Assembly (NCBI GenBank): GCA_963822175.1
Contig: CAWGGJ010000007.1
Coordinates: 62,001 to 126,000 of the forward strand
Direction of reading: 5' to 3'
DNA length: 64,000 nucleotides
Source of the DNA: FEB-25 sp963822175
Lineage (GTDB): Bacteria; Chloroflexota; Anaerolineae; Anaerolineales; UBA4823
Shown: positions 24,258-33,566 of the stretch, one piece after another
Numbering within the stretch: the first letter of the stretch is position 1
Layout: each line of letters opens with the position of its first letter
The notes under the pieces: model-generated
What the model was told of the DNA's origin: nothing
What the model saw: only the letters and a program-made list of their open reading frames with translations
Databases searched by the model: none
Position numbers and translations under genes: made by a program

Positions 24258-25391
24258 TTACTTTCCCCCAACCTTCTTTAAAACTTTCAGCATCTCCTCC
24301 CCATAGTGCTCCCGCCTCCAGGGGACGGCGGAAAGGCACTGCGCAAGGGTAGCCATATCCTGGGGGTTCTGGGCGGCAAGCTGGTGCATCAGGTCGCGGG
24401 GCAAAATGATGTCCGATTCTACATCCAACTCAATTGCCTTTTGCTTGCGCCACTGCTTCAGCACCTCCATGCGGGCTAAAAAACGCTCATCCGGGCGCAC
24501 GTTGCGTGGTGGGTGGATCGGCTCTGCCCGCAGCCCCCGCCTGACAGCTTGCAGAAGTGCCTTGCCATGCTTCTCCAGCTGGTGAGCGGTCATCCCTGGC
24601 AGCGTTTTTAATTCATCTTCATCATCCGGGCAGGCACTGGCGATGGCATAGAGCGTATTATCACTGATCACCTTGAATAGCGGGCGGTTGCGTTGTTGTG
24701 CCACCTCTTCCCGATAATTACACAGCTCCTGCAACACCGCCGCCTGCTGTGGGGAGAGGCGATGAACACCATTCACACGCCAGCAGGCATTTTTACCATT
24801 TTCCGGTCGCGCTTCCACCTGGCAGATGCGTTGGAAATCTTCATGCGCCAGGGGTGTAAGCCCTTTCTGCTCAAGCTCGTGCTCCAGCCTCTCCCTCAGG
24901 GGGATCAGGTAATGGGTATCCTGGCGGGCATAATCCAGCATATTGGCAGGCAGCGGGCGCTGACCCCAATTGGCGCGTTGATGTCGCTTATCCATGCGGA
25001 CACCGAACTCAGTTTCCAGCATTGAACCAAGACCAACTTCCTTTCGACCCAGGATGCGGGCTGCCAGCATGGTATCGAACAGGTTGTTGAAGCTGAAATT
25101 GAAGTCATGTTTCAGGCAAATCAAATCATATTCAGCAGCATGAAATGTTTTATTGATCTGGGGTGATGAGAAAATGGGCTCAAGAGGCGAGAGATCATCA
25201 AGTGCCAATGGATCCAGTAAATAATCGGCCTCAGGGATGGAAAATTGGATCAGGCATACCTGCTCGCGGTAGGCGAACAGGCTGTTCGATTCGGTATCCA
25301 CTGCGATGGTCGGCTGAGCTGCCAGGATCTGTGCCAAGCGCTTTAGCCCACCTGGTTTGGTGATGGGTGCGCTGATCTCAGGAATGGGCAT
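24258..25391 (-). CDS. rnd: ribonuclease D
   Basis: A 377-residue protein with the four DEDD exonuclease motifs: DTES (D32, E34), FHAAEYDLICLKHDF, LFDTMLAARILG, and the late YARQDTHYL. The C-terminal part contains an HRDC-like helical domain (LPGMTAHQLEKHGKALLQAV). The enzyme trims 3' ends of tRNA precursors and other RNAs. The ATG at 25391 is used rather than a TTG 18 nt upstream. Its stop codon is directly next to the repeat zone, which may form the 3' boundary of the transcript. Confidence 0.93.
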   Translation of the reverse strand: MPIPEISAPITKPGGLKRLAQILAAQPTIAVDTESNSLFAYREQVCLIQFSIPEADYLLDPLALDDLSPLEPIFSSPQINKTFHAAEYDLICLKHDFNFSFNNLFDTMLAARILGRKEVGLGSMLETEFGVRMDKRHQRANWGQRPLPANMLDYARQDTHYLIPLRERLEHELEQKGLTPLAHEDFQRICQVEARPENGKNACWRVNGVHRLSPQQAAVLQELCNYREEVAQQRNRPLFKVISDNTLYAIASACPDDEDELKTLPGMTAHQLEKHGKALLQAVRRGLRAEPIHPPRNVRPDERFLARMEVLKQWRKQKAIELDVESDIILPRDLMHQLAAQNPQDMATLAQCLSAVPWRREHYGEEMLKVLKKVGGK

Positions 25392-25523
25392 GCGCTTATT
25401 ATAGCCCAAGTTTTCAGCTACCAGGTTTCAGCAATGAGCGGATAAATTTTTCAGCCGGGATGTCTACAGGTTGCCGGGCGAGTTGTGTTCGATGATCCAT
25501 CCCCAAACCACAGAAGATCATGC

Positions 25524-25991
25524 TTACCTGATCTTTTCCATCACCAGGGCAGATTCACCATCCTGGTAATACTTGGTCCACTCCCCCAACTTTTGATATC
25601 CTGATCGTTCATACAGACCTATTGCGACCGTATTGGTAGTGCGGACACATAGCCTGACCCTGCTGAGTGGGATCCGCGCTTCGCAGGCAGCAAGCAAAGC
25701 CGCCCCAATTCCCTGGCGCTGATATTCAGGCAATACAGCAAGCGTGGCAATCCAGGCTATGCCATCTGCCTTACGAACATCACCAGCAATAAACCCAACC
25801 ATTTGGGAGTCCTTGACGGCTTTAAAGCGCAGCACCCCCGGAAAAGACAATACACTGATCAAATCCAATAAGGGCCAGGCGTCCTTTGGAAAGCAGACGC
25901 GCTCAATATGACGCAGAGCGCTGAGGTCGCGCAGTGAGGCCGGTTCTATCAGGTGATCGATATCAGATCGGGCATGCAATGTACTATTCAT
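25524..25991 (-). CDS. GNAT-family N-acetyltransferase (RimI-like)
   Basis: A 155-residue single GNAT domain. The acetyl-CoA-binding motif A region LAVLPEYQRQGIGAALLAAC and the C-terminal LYERSGYQKLGEWTKYY are typical of RimI/ribosomal-protein or small-molecule acetyltransferases. The substrate is unknown. It is on the minus strand between rnd and the SPFH gene, with gaps of about 100-130 nt on each side. Confidence 0.85.
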   Translation of the reverse strand: MNSTLHARSDIDHLIEPASLRDLSALRHIERVCFPKDAWPLLDLISVLSFPGVLRFKAVKDSQMVGFIAGDVRKADGIAWIATLAVLPEYQRQGIGAALLAACEARIPLSRVRLCVRTTNTVAIGLYERSGYQKLGEWTKYYQDGESALVMEKIR

Positions 25992-26088
25992 ACACCAGCT
26001 CGTTATACCAGTAATATTTAAGGAGAAAGTTGCAATACGGAATACGCACCAGGCGTACTCCGTATTGCAATGGATAATCTACCAGGGC

Positions 26089-26988
26089 TTACTTTTGGTC
26101 ACCTTTCATGAAATTCGACAGCATGCTGGTGAATTCCAATGGGAAGATGTACTTGGTGGAAGCACCCATACCAATGGACTTGAGCACTTCGAAATACTGC
26201 AAGGTCATCGTCTTCTGGTCCACCGTCTGGGCTATGGAGTAGATCTTTTCCAACGCAGCGGAGAAGCCTTCAGCCCGTAGGAGCTGTGCCTGCTTCTCAC
26301 CCTCAGCCTTCAGGATGCTGCTTTGCTTATCACCCTCCGCACGCAGAATGGCGCTCTGCTTCTCACCGTCTGCCACGTTGATGGCTGCCTCACGCGTACC
26401 TGTGGATTCAGTAACCACAGCACGGCGGATACGCTCAGCGGACATCTGGCGGTTCATTGCATCCTGGACATCGCGTGGCGGGATGATCTCGCGGATTTCA
26501 ACGTTGGTAACCTTGACCCCCCATCGCTCGGTCACCTCATCCAGGCGCGTGCGCAGCATGTTGTTGATATGCTCACGTTCGGACAGCACCTCGTCCAGCA
26601 TGATGCCACCGATGACTGCACGCAGCGTGGTGGTGGCCATACCCTGGGCGGCGGCTTCGAAGTTCCCCACCTGGAGGACACTTTCCATCGGATTCAGGAC
26701 TTTGTAATACCACAGGAAATCAATGCTTATCGGGGCGTTATCCTTGGTGATCGACGTCTGGTGGGGAATCTCGCGCACCTGCTCACGCAGATCCACCGAG
26801 ATACCCCGGTCAACGATGGGAATGAGGAATACGATACCCGGACCTTTTGCACCGACACAGCGTCCCAGGCGGAAGACAACCAGGCGCATGTACTCCGGGA
26901 TAATCTTTATGGCGCTGGCAAGAAGGATGATCGCCAGAATAATGGCACCTCCAACCAGGCACAATACAATGGTCACTTGAGCAGTCAT
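26089..26988 (-). CDS. SPFH/band-7 (stomatin-like) membrane protein
   Basis: A 299-residue protein with an N-terminal transmembrane hairpin (VTIVLCLVGGAIILAIILLA), the band-7 core starting VVFRLGRCVGAKGPGIVFLIP, and a C-terminal helical region with a tandem repeat (LRAEGDKQSSILKAEGEKQAQLLRAEG) typical of stomatin oligomers. Such proteins form membrane microdomain scaffolds, usually in partnership with NfeD. The NfeD gene is directly upstream on the same strand, 54 nt away. Confidence 0.93.
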   Translation of the reverse strand: MTAQVTIVLCLVGGAIILAIILLASAIKIIPEYMRLVVFRLGRCVGAKGPGIVFLIPIVDRGISVDLREQVREIPHQTSITKDNAPISIDFLWYYKVLNPMESVLQVGNFEAAAQGMATTTLRAVIGGIMLDEVLSEREHINNMLRTRLDEVTERWGVKVTNVEIREIIPPRDVQDAMNRQMSAERIRRAVVTESTGTREAAINVADGEKQSAILRAEGDKQSSILKAEGEKQAQLLRAEGFSAALEKIYSIAQTVDQKTMTLQYFEVLKSIGMGASTKYIFPLEFTSMLSNFMKGDQK

Positions 26989-27042
26989 AATTCGCCTCCT
27001 TGATTTATATGTAGATTATATTCCATAGATGTTAATGATGGA

Positions 27043-27651
27043 TTATTGGTCGTCGGAAGGGGCAGGTTCCACCTCCAAGATAAAGCCTTCACGCTTTACC
27101 ACACGAACTTTGGTCCCTAAGGGGATTGGCGCTTCGCTGCGGGCACTCCATAGCTCTGAGTCGATCTGTACCGAACCCTCATTATATATATCAGTCTTGG
27201 CTTCACCGATATCACCAATGATCCTACCCAGGTCATGCTTTGGCCGCATTTTTTCACTCTCGAGTACCTTGGTAACGGCGATCCACAAAAAGCCACACGC
27301 CAGGGCCGAAACAATGATCGCTAGCACTGGATTCACACCCGGCTGCAAGGGGGTCTCACCCTGGAACAGGAAAATGGAGCCGATGATAAATGCGACCAGG
27401 GCGATCGCCAGGTAACCCAGCTTATGTGACTTGCGTACGGCAAAGATAAATGGGATGACACCCAGGATCAAAATCGCCAATGCCCAATAATTGATTGGCA
27501 GCTGGGTCATTTCCCAGGCCGTCAGTAGCAAGAGGAATAAGGCTCCAATTTCAAGAATGCCGGTGCCAGGGGCAAAAAGCGCCATGATCACCAAGACGAT
27601 ACTGACCACCAAGAGCAAGTACGCGACGTTCGGATTTAATAATATTTCCAT
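27043..27651 (-). CDS. NfeD-like membrane protein
   Basis: A 202-residue protein with several N-terminal transmembrane helices (NVAYLLLVVSIVLVIMALF, GALFLLLLTAWEM, LAILILGVIPFIFA, ALVAFIIGSIFLF, VLAIIVSALACGFLWI) and a soluble C-terminal OB-fold domain (GRIIGDIGEAKTDIYNEGSV, then ALGTKVRVVKREGFILEVEP-like sequence). GGAGG lies 8 nt before the ATG at 27651. With the SPFH gene it forms the usual NfeD-stomatin operon, thought to act in membrane-protein quality control; no protease domain is fused to it. Confidence 0.9.
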   Translation of the reverse strand: MEILLNPNVAYLLLVVSIVLVIMALFAPGTGILEIGALFLLLLTAWEMTQLPINYWALAILILGVIPFIFAVRKSHKLGYLAIALVAFIIGSIFLFQGETPLQPGVNPVLAIIVSALACGFLWIAVTKVLESEKMRPKHDLGRIIGDIGEAKTDIYNEGSVQIDSELWSARSEAPIPLGTKVRVVKREGFILEVEPAPSDDQ

Positions 27652-27752
27652 AAATATATCCTCCGGGGCAATTTGATTATACAATGATTATCGCCTCATC
27701 ATAATCATTATGCACCTTATTTTATTGTTGAGGCTAAGAGAATCTCAGGATT

Positions 27753-27761
27753 TGGTATGAT
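27753..27761 (+). promoter_or_regulatory. extended -10 element of a possibly leaderless transcript
   Basis: TGG followed by TATGAT (27756-27761) is an extended -10 motif ending only 6 nt before the ATG at 27768. The mRNA would begin at or next to the start codon, and no Shine-Dalgarno sequence is present. Confidence 0.45.
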
Positions 27762-27767
27762 ATAGGC

Positions 27768-28505
27768 ATGCAGCAATTTTCAGTCTTACTCGGGTTGGGT
27801 GCACTTATGGGCTTGCTGCTGATCGTTTGGAAAGCACCAAAAAAAGAGACTTCGCACTACCTGGATGCCGCCCTGGCGATCTTATTTGGCGCACTGGTTG
27901 TCAGCCGGGCAGGCTATGTGGCAGTACATCTTCCTTACTTCCAGATTCACCCTGGTGAGATGATCCAGGTATGGAAGGGAGGGCTTTCCGGTATCGGTGC
28001 GCTGGCAGGCGGTGCAATCGCCATTCTTATCCTGGCCGGTTGGTGGAGAGGTTCCACCGCCTCTATGGCAGATGTAATCCTGCCGCTGGTGGGCACACTT
28101 GCCATCACCGCCTGGCTGGGTTGCTGGATGGATAGCTGTGGATACGGTCTGCCTGCCAAGGCGTGGTGGGCATTACCTGCTAGGGACGAGTGGGGAGTGC
28201 TGGCATATCGCGTGCCGGTGCAATTGATGGGTGCATTGGTGACCCTGGTCATCATCGGGCTCCTGGACAGGGTTAGCAAGCGAATAGCAATCCCGGGCAT
28301 AAGCGCTTCCCTGGGGGTGTTTTTGATCGCTGCAGAGATATTTGCTCTATCTTTTCTGCGTGCAGATTCAACACCCTCCTGGTATGGATTACGCCTGGAT
28401 GCCTGGGGAGCCATTGGATTGATGGTTTTTTGCCTGGTGATAGCAGTGGTATTATTGTTTCGCTGGAAGAAACGGAGATCCCTATCTCATGCGGATGAGG
28501 AGTGA
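27768..28505 (+). CDS. prolipoprotein diacylglyceryl transferase-like (Lgt) membrane protein
   Basis: A 245-residue protein with seven predicted TM helices. It shows Lgt hallmarks: ALVVSRAGYVAVH early, WKGGLSGIGALAGG (compare WxGGLSFHGG of Lgt), then CG-containing and arginine segments. Lgt attaches diacylglycerol to lipoproteins at the lipobox cysteine, consistent with the many lipoproteins in this window. The sequence is divergent, so it could be a paralogue without that activity. It heads a plus-strand run with the nitrilase-family gene, starting 9 nt later. Confidence 0.7.
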   Translation: MQQFSVLLGLGALMGLLLIVWKAPKKETSHYLDAALAILFGALVVSRAGYVAVHLPYFQIHPGEMIQVWKGGLSGIGALAGGAIAILILAGWWRGSTASMADVILPLVGTLAITAWLGCWMDSCGYGLPAKAWWALPARDEWGVLAYRVPVQLMGALVTLVIIGLLDRVSKRIAIPGISASLGVFLIAAEIFALSFLRADSTPSWYGLRLDAWGAIGLMVFCLVIAVVLLFRWKKRRSLSHADEE

Positions 28506-28514
28506 ACTTTACTT

Positions 28515-29375
28515 ATGAAGCTGAGTCTCTCAATTGCACAGATCGACACCCATCTAGGTGATGTAAAGGCCAATCTGGAAAAACACCTGGAGATGATCCA
28601 ACAAGCACAGTCTGCAGGAGCACAATTAATCATCTTCCCGGAGCTTTCATTGACCGGGTACTGTTTGCAGGACCTGACCCCGATCGTGGCACATAAACCA
28701 GGTGATGATGACTTGATTTTTAAGCCACTGCTAAAAGCCAGCCAGACGATCGATATGGTGGTCGGTTTTGTGGATGAAGATACCCGTCACCGTTTTTTTA
28801 TCGCCTCAGCCTACCTCTCCCGTGGGCAGGTGGTGCATGTTCACCATAAAGTATACCTACCCACCTATGGATTGTTCGATGAAGGACGTTTCTTCGACTG
28901 GGGGGATGAAGTGCGTGCTTTTGATACCAGGTTCGGCCGGGTGGGAATATTGATCTGTGAGGATTTCTGGCATGCCTCACCACCCTACCTGCTCTGGCTG
29001 GATGGTGCCGATATTTTCCTGCTGACCTCTGCTTCTCCTGGCCGAGGCCTGACCAAACACCCCGCACTTGAATCTGCCCGCTGGGTGGAAGATATCAACC
29101 GTGCCTACGCCAGCCTTTTCACCACTTATGTGGTGCATGCCAACCGGGTCGGTTTTGAGGATGGATTAAACTTCTGGGGTGGCTCAACGATCTGTGACCC
29201 CAATGGCGATTTCATCATAAAAGGTCCGTACCACCAGGAAAAGCTATTGTTCGCTGAAATTGACCTGGACCAATTGAACCGCACTCGAGCCCGCCTTCCA
29301 CTGCTGCGGGATGAGCGAACAGCTTTAATGCTGCACGAGATGAGAAGGATCATGGGAGACAACCAGCCTGGATAG
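28515..29375 (+). CDS. carbon-nitrogen hydrolase (glutaminase-type partner of NAD synthetase)
   Basis: A 286-residue nitrilase-superfamily protein with the catalytic triad: E in FPELSLTGYCL, K in HHKVYLPTYGLFDEGRFF, C in ILICEDFWH. This matches the glutaminase domain usually fused to NadE in glutamine-dependent NAD synthetases. The ammonia-dependent synthase is encoded next (29444), so the two probably form a split NadE complex that passes ammonia between subunits. Confidence 0.87.
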   Translation: MKLSLSIAQIDTHLGDVKANLEKHLEMIQQAQSAGAQLIIFPELSLTGYCLQDLTPIVAHKPGDDDLIFKPLLKASQTIDMVVGFVDEDTRHRFFIASAYLSRGQVVHVHHKVYLPTYGLFDEGRFFDWGDEVRAFDTRFGRVGILICEDFWHASPPYLLWLDGADIFLLTSASPGRGLTKHPALESARWVEDINRAYASLFTTYVVHANRVGFEDGLNFWGGSTICDPNGDFIIKGPYHQEKLLFAEIDLDQLNRTRARLPLLRDERTALMLHEMRRIMGDNQPG

Positions 29376-29443
29376 CCACTATGATGGATATAAGGTTGTA
29401 AGATGTATAATACAACAAAGCAGTCACCGGGAAAAACTCTTGC

Positions 29444-30277
29444 ATGGAACATAAAAAGATCGATCTAACCATAAATACCGATACTGTACGCCAGATCCTG
29501 GTTGGTTTCATTCACTCGGAAATTACCAGGGTTGGTTTCTCGCGGGCAGTGGTTAACCTTTCGGGAGGATTGGATTCATCCCTCTCATGCTACCTCGCTG
29601 CGGAAGCGATGGGAGCTGATAATGTATTGGCATTACGCCTGCCTTATCAATCCTCAACCCCCGATTCCCTTGAGCACGCCCAGATGGTGATCGAGGCACT
29701 AGGAGTGCAATCGCTCACCATCCCCATCACCGATATGGTCGATGGACTGGTGACCCAATTTCCGGATATGAGCCAGATCCGCAAAGGCAACATCATGGCG
29801 CGGGCACGCATGATAGCTTTGTACGACCAATCGGAAGCATTTCACGGCCTGGCAGTAGGGACAGGGAATAAGACCGAGATACTTCTTGGCTATACCACCT
29901 TGTTTGGTGATTCGGCTTGCGCGATCAACCCACTGGGAGACCTATATAAAACTCAGGTCAGGCAGCTGGCAAGTGCGATGGGAATCCCCCAGGTGATCCT
30001 TGACAAACCACCCAGTGCTGACCTCTGGTTGGGGCAGACAGATGAGGGAGAGCTGGGTTTTACATATGATGAGGTGGACCAGCTACTCTATATGTTGGTG
30101 GACCAACGCTATAAACCGGAGGATTGTGTTAAAGCAGGTTTTACTGAAAGCTTTGTAAGGGCGGTGATGGAACGGGTCAGGCGAAACCATTTCAAGCGCG
30201 TCATGCCACCGATCGCCAAACTGAGCAATCGCACGGTGGGTTATGACTTCCTATATCTCCGCGATTGGGGGACGTAA
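29444..30277 (+). CDS. nadE: NAD(+) synthetase
   Basis: A 277-residue ATP pyrophosphatase with SGGLDSS (P-loop) near 40, LAVGTGNKTE, LLGYTTLFGDSACAINPLGDLYKTQVRQLA and the PPSADLWLGQTDEGELGFTYDEVDQLLY lid. It adenylates nicotinate adenine dinucleotide and amidates it to NAD+. The glutaminase activity is supplied by the preceding gene rather than fused. Confidence 0.93.
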   Translation: MEHKKIDLTINTDTVRQILVGFIHSEITRVGFSRAVVNLSGGLDSSLSCYLAAEAMGADNVLALRLPYQSSTPDSLEHAQMVIEALGVQSLTIPITDMVDGLVTQFPDMSQIRKGNIMARARMIALYDQSEAFHGLAVGTGNKTEILLGYTTLFGDSACAINPLGDLYKTQVRQLASAMGIPQVILDKPPSADLWLGQTDEGELGFTYDEVDQLLYMLVDQRYKPEDCVKAGFTESFVRAVMERVRRNHFKRVMPPIAKLSNRTVGYDFLYLRDWGT

Positions 30278-30356
30278 CCATCATTCGTACCGGTGCCAGA
30301 AAACTATCCAGGTTCATATCTCATAACAATACTTTTTAATAGAACCCAGCCGATCC

Positions 30357-31607
30357 ATGATTCACATTCCACCTGCATTACACCACCGGCGATATCTGCT
30401 CCTCTGGTTGGGTCTATTAATCTCTATCACTGGATCGCAGATGCAGATTTGGGCAGTATTTTGGCAAATCCGGACGATCACCGACCAACCGATCGCCCTC
30501 GGAGCAGTGGGTTTAGCGCGCATCCTGCCGGTGATCGTCTTTTCATTGATCGGGGGGGCATTTGCAGATGTGCACAACCGCCGGAATATTCTCTTCATCA
30601 CCCAAAGTGGAATGGCTGTGGTTGCACTTCTTCTTGGGTGGCTGAGCCTGACAGGAGCTATCGATTTGTGGCATATTTATTTGCTGATGGCTTTACAGGC
30701 AGTTACCATGGCATTTAATGGTCCTGCCCTTCAAAGCCTTGTGCCCAACCTCGTTCCGGTCAAGGACCTACCCAACGCTTTCAGCATGAACTCAATCGCC
30801 AACCAGGTTGGATCCATCATTGGACCCGCCCTGAGCGGGATCGTCATCGCTGCGGGAGGGCTACCATATGTCTATATCATCAATGCCATCTCTTTTGTGG
30901 CAGTCATCGTGGCATTGTACTTGATGGGACCTGTCGAACAGCAGAAGTCTGCCAGCGCTCGGAATGGAAAAATCAGCCTGGCCGCAATAAAGGAAGGTAT
31001 ACGGTTTATCCTGGGGCAGCCGCTCATCCTTTCCACGATGATCCTGGACTTTTTCGCCACATTCTTTGCGTCTGCAAATACACTTATGCCCATCATCGCG
31101 GTGGATGTCCTTCACGTAGGCGCAGTGGCATATGGATGGCTCTCATCAGCCCAGGCGATCGGTGCCATGGCAGCTGCGCTCGTCATCTCACAGATGCATC
31201 AGATCAGGCGCCAGGGAATGATTTTCCTGTGGTCAATCGTGGTATTTGGAGTTGCCACGATCATCTTTGGCGCTGCACGCAGCTTTTTATTTGCCATGTT
31301 CGCCTTGATCATCATCGGTGCAGCTGATACGGTCAGTACGATCATCCGTAATACCATTCGCCAATTATCAACCCCCGACTATATCCGTGGCCGGATGACC
31401 GGCATCAACATGATCTTCTTCCAGGGCGGACCGCAGCTCGGAGAGGTGGAGGCCGGGGTTGTGGCTCAATTATTCGGAGCACCCATGGCGATCATCACTG
31501 GTGGCATAGGGTGCATCGTAGCAGTTATATTGATCTCCCGCCGCTGGCCACATCTGCGCACATATAACGGGGATGAACCAATGGTTGCTGGCTCACCACC
31601 CACGTAG
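30357..31607 (+). CDS. MFS transporter (EntS/MFS_3-like)
   Basis: A 416-residue protein with about 12 hydrophobic helices and typical MFS loop motifs (GLARILPVIVFSLIGGAFADVHNRRNI near 55-80; RGRMTGINMIFFQGG late). It resembles the EntS/macrolide-efflux branch of exporters. The likely role is export of a small molecule by proton antiport; the substrate is unknown. It belongs to the plus-strand run 27768-34256 with short gaps. Confidence 0.85.
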   Translation: MIHIPPALHHRRYLLLWLGLLISITGSQMQIWAVFWQIRTITDQPIALGAVGLARILPVIVFSLIGGAFADVHNRRNILFITQSGMAVVALLLGWLSLTGAIDLWHIYLLMALQAVTMAFNGPALQSLVPNLVPVKDLPNAFSMNSIANQVGSIIGPALSGIVIAAGGLPYVYIINAISFVAVIVALYLMGPVEQQKSASARNGKISLAAIKEGIRFILGQPLILSTMILDFFATFFASANTLMPIIAVDVLHVGAVAYGWLSSAQAIGAMAAALVISQMHQIRRQGMIFLWSIVVFGVATIIFGAARSFLFAMFALIIIGAADTVSTIIRNTIRQLSTPDYIRGRMTGINMIFFQGGPQLGEVEAGVVAQLFGAPMAIITGGIGCIVAVILISRRWPHLRTYNGDEPMVAGSPPT

Positions 31608-31629
31608 CGTGACCTAGGATCAAACGACT

Positions 31630-32190
31630 ATGTTAACCGGACCTGAAATAAATGCTTTTGTGTGCGTGGATGTAGAAACTGCTGGACCCATACCAGGAGA
31701 CTACTCCATGCTCTCGATCGGGGCGTGCACGATTCTCGAGCCCCAGCGTACCTTTTATATCGAGCTGAAGCCCATAAACCAAAATTTCACTCAAGAAGCA
31801 GCGATGGTACACCAGCTTTCACTTGAGCAGTTGATGACGCAAGGAGTGACTCCGGTTGAAGCATTAACCAGCTTCGAAGAGTGGCTGATCAATGAAGCCA
31901 CCCCCAACCAGCAACCGCTGTTCGTTGCCTTCAACGCGGCTTTCGATTGGATGTTTGTCAACTACTACTTCTACCATTTCCTTGGGCATAATCCATTCGG
32001 GCATGCCGCCATAGACATCAAGGCGTTATACATGGGGATGGCAGGTGTTCCATGGTCGCAGACATCCTGGCGTTTTATCAACCCAAAATACTTGACTGAA
32101 CACAAGCTGACCCATCATGCCTTGCAGGATGCCCTTGACCAGGCAGATATGTTTAGAAAGATGCTCGAAGATATCCAGAAGATAATATAA
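31630..32190 (+). CDS. DnaQ-like (DEDDh) 3'-5' exonuclease
   Basis: A 186-residue single exonuclease domain: VCVDVETAG (D and E), FVAFNAAFDWMFVNYYF, and HHALQDALDQADMFRKML with the H-x4-D signature. It lacks a polymerase-associated domain. Such proteins act on DNA or RNA 3' ends (proofreading-type or RNase T-like). It sits between an MFS transporter and an unrecognised gene at 32212. Confidence 0.86.
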   Translation: MLTGPEINAFVCVDVETAGPIPGDYSMLSIGACTILEPQRTFYIELKPINQNFTQEAAMVHQLSLEQLMTQGVTPVEALTSFEEWLINEATPNQQPLFVAFNAAFDWMFVNYYFYHFLGHNPFGHAAIDIKALYMGMAGVPWSQTSWRFINPKYLTEHKLTHHALQDALDQADMFRKMLEDIQKII

Positions 32191-32211
32191 TCCAAAAGGA
32201 GCTGATCACTT

Positions 32212-33555
32212 ATGACCAATCAAGACCAAGCCACTCCCAATATCGACCTGAACCGTATCGTAAATTCTGCCCACCGGTTAGGAATAGAGCTCAATGAAGA
32301 AGAAGCACTGCAATGGATGACTGCATTGGTGTCGATGAAGTCTTCCATGGATATTACAGTGGATCCAGCGACAGGTGTGTTCGGTAATAAAATCGTTATG
32401 TTGGATTTCAGCCCACTTGAGCTGGCACATTTTCGCGAGATCGGGCGGCTGGTGGAATTCCAGGACCAACCTGGCGTTGTCGAAACTGCCCTGGCGCTTT
32501 CAGGTTCCTCAGCTCAGTCAAAAATCCAAACTTATCCAGGAGACTGTGATTATTTTGAGAGAGTCAATATTAAAGCTGCCTCACGGCAGGAAGCGTGCCA
32601 GATATTGTCCAGGATCATGCGCGAGAAAGCACTCAGCAGCCTGAAAGGACCCACCTACCAATTATTGGAGGTGAAATTCGGCAACTATCCCCACGATGCT
32701 GTGCGCGGAGATCGCCTCATCCGGGCTGGCTCTCCAATATCCTGGCTGCCAGGAGAGATCGAGGCTGGAAAGATCGAAGTGAATCTCCCAAATGGGACAC
32801 CTGCAACGATCCTCTGGGAGGATGTGGCTTCAGACCCTGGCTGGTGTAAATTGGACTGGGTGGTGGCAGACATCGCCCATGGGAAACTATCCAACGCCAG
32901 TAACATGCTGGATATCACCTGGGAGGCTCCCGATGAAACCATCACACCCCTGGATGGCTATCTCGATCCCTATTTCCAGGAAGTGTACCTGGATGCCCAA
33001 TCCATCCCGATTTTCTCCAAGCTGGCCAAGCATGTCTCTGCTGATGCCCTGGATGATTATGTCAGACAGCTGGAGCATGAAGTAAATAAATACCTGACCA
33101 AGGACCTGAATTACGGGAAGGTTGCCAAGCGGCTGTACAACATCTTCCGCCTGACGGGTCGTTACGAGGATGCGGCATTTTTGCGCGATCTATTCGACGA
33201 GCCAACCACGATGTTATACCAGGTCTGGTCCTTGATCCGTACGATGGATGATGCCTTCAAGCCAGGATCAGGGATCACCATGGGGCAATTGATCGAGCAA
33301 GCCGACCAGCTCATCTTATCGGTGATCAAGGTATTGGAAGGTGACCAGGAAGCGGAGATCGTGAAGCTGTTGCTCCGCCTTAGGAATGCACTAAGCAACG
33401 AGCAGCTCGACCAAGGGTTAAGCAATCCCGCTGAAGCAGCCCGAGCTGAGGTGATCAACCTGGTCAACAACTTCTTTTACGAAAAACTCATTGCAGTCCC
33501 GACGATCAAAACCTATATGGACGACATCTCAGGTGGCGGGACAGGCAGAACATAG
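32212..33555 (+). CDS. unrecognised protein, possibly nucleotidyltransferase-like
   Basis: A 447-residue soluble protein. Around residue 105-115 is IQTYPGDCDYFERV; the G-D-x-D motif in that context is reminiscent of minimal nucleotidyltransferase active sites, but no second acidic strand was identified with confidence. The middle has a WLPGEIEAGKIEVNLPNG beta region, and the last 200 residues are helical (LAKHVSADALDDYVRQLEHE, ALSNEQLDQGLSNPAEAARA). It lies tightly between the exonuclease (21 nt) and a DUF3786 gene (11 nt), so the three are probably one transcript. The function is not assigned. Confidence 0.7.
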   Translation: MTNQDQATPNIDLNRIVNSAHRLGIELNEEEALQWMTALVSMKSSMDITVDPATGVFGNKIVMLDFSPLELAHFREIGRLVEFQDQPGVVETALALSGSSAQSKIQTYPGDCDYFERVNIKAASRQEACQILSRIMREKALSSLKGPTYQLLEVKFGNYPHDAVRGDRLIRAGSPISWLPGEIEAGKIEVNLPNGTPATILWEDVASDPGWCKLDWVVADIAHGKLSNASNMLDITWEAPDETITPLDGYLDPYFQEVYLDAQSIPIFSKLAKHVSADALDDYVRQLEHEVNKYLTKDLNYGKVAKRLYNIFRLTGRYEDAAFLRDLFDEPTTMLYQVWSLIRTMDDAFKPGSGITMGQLIEQADQLILSVIKVLEGDQEAEIVKLLLRLRNALSNEQLDQGLSNPAEAARAEVINLVNNFFYEKLIAVPTIKTYMDDISGGGTGRT

Positions 33556-33566
33556 GAGCAAATGGG

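Noticed and set aside
26323..27003. 226-residue plus-strand frame opposite the SPFH gene
   Set aside because: Antisense to a clear gene; His- and Asp-rich composition and no RBS.
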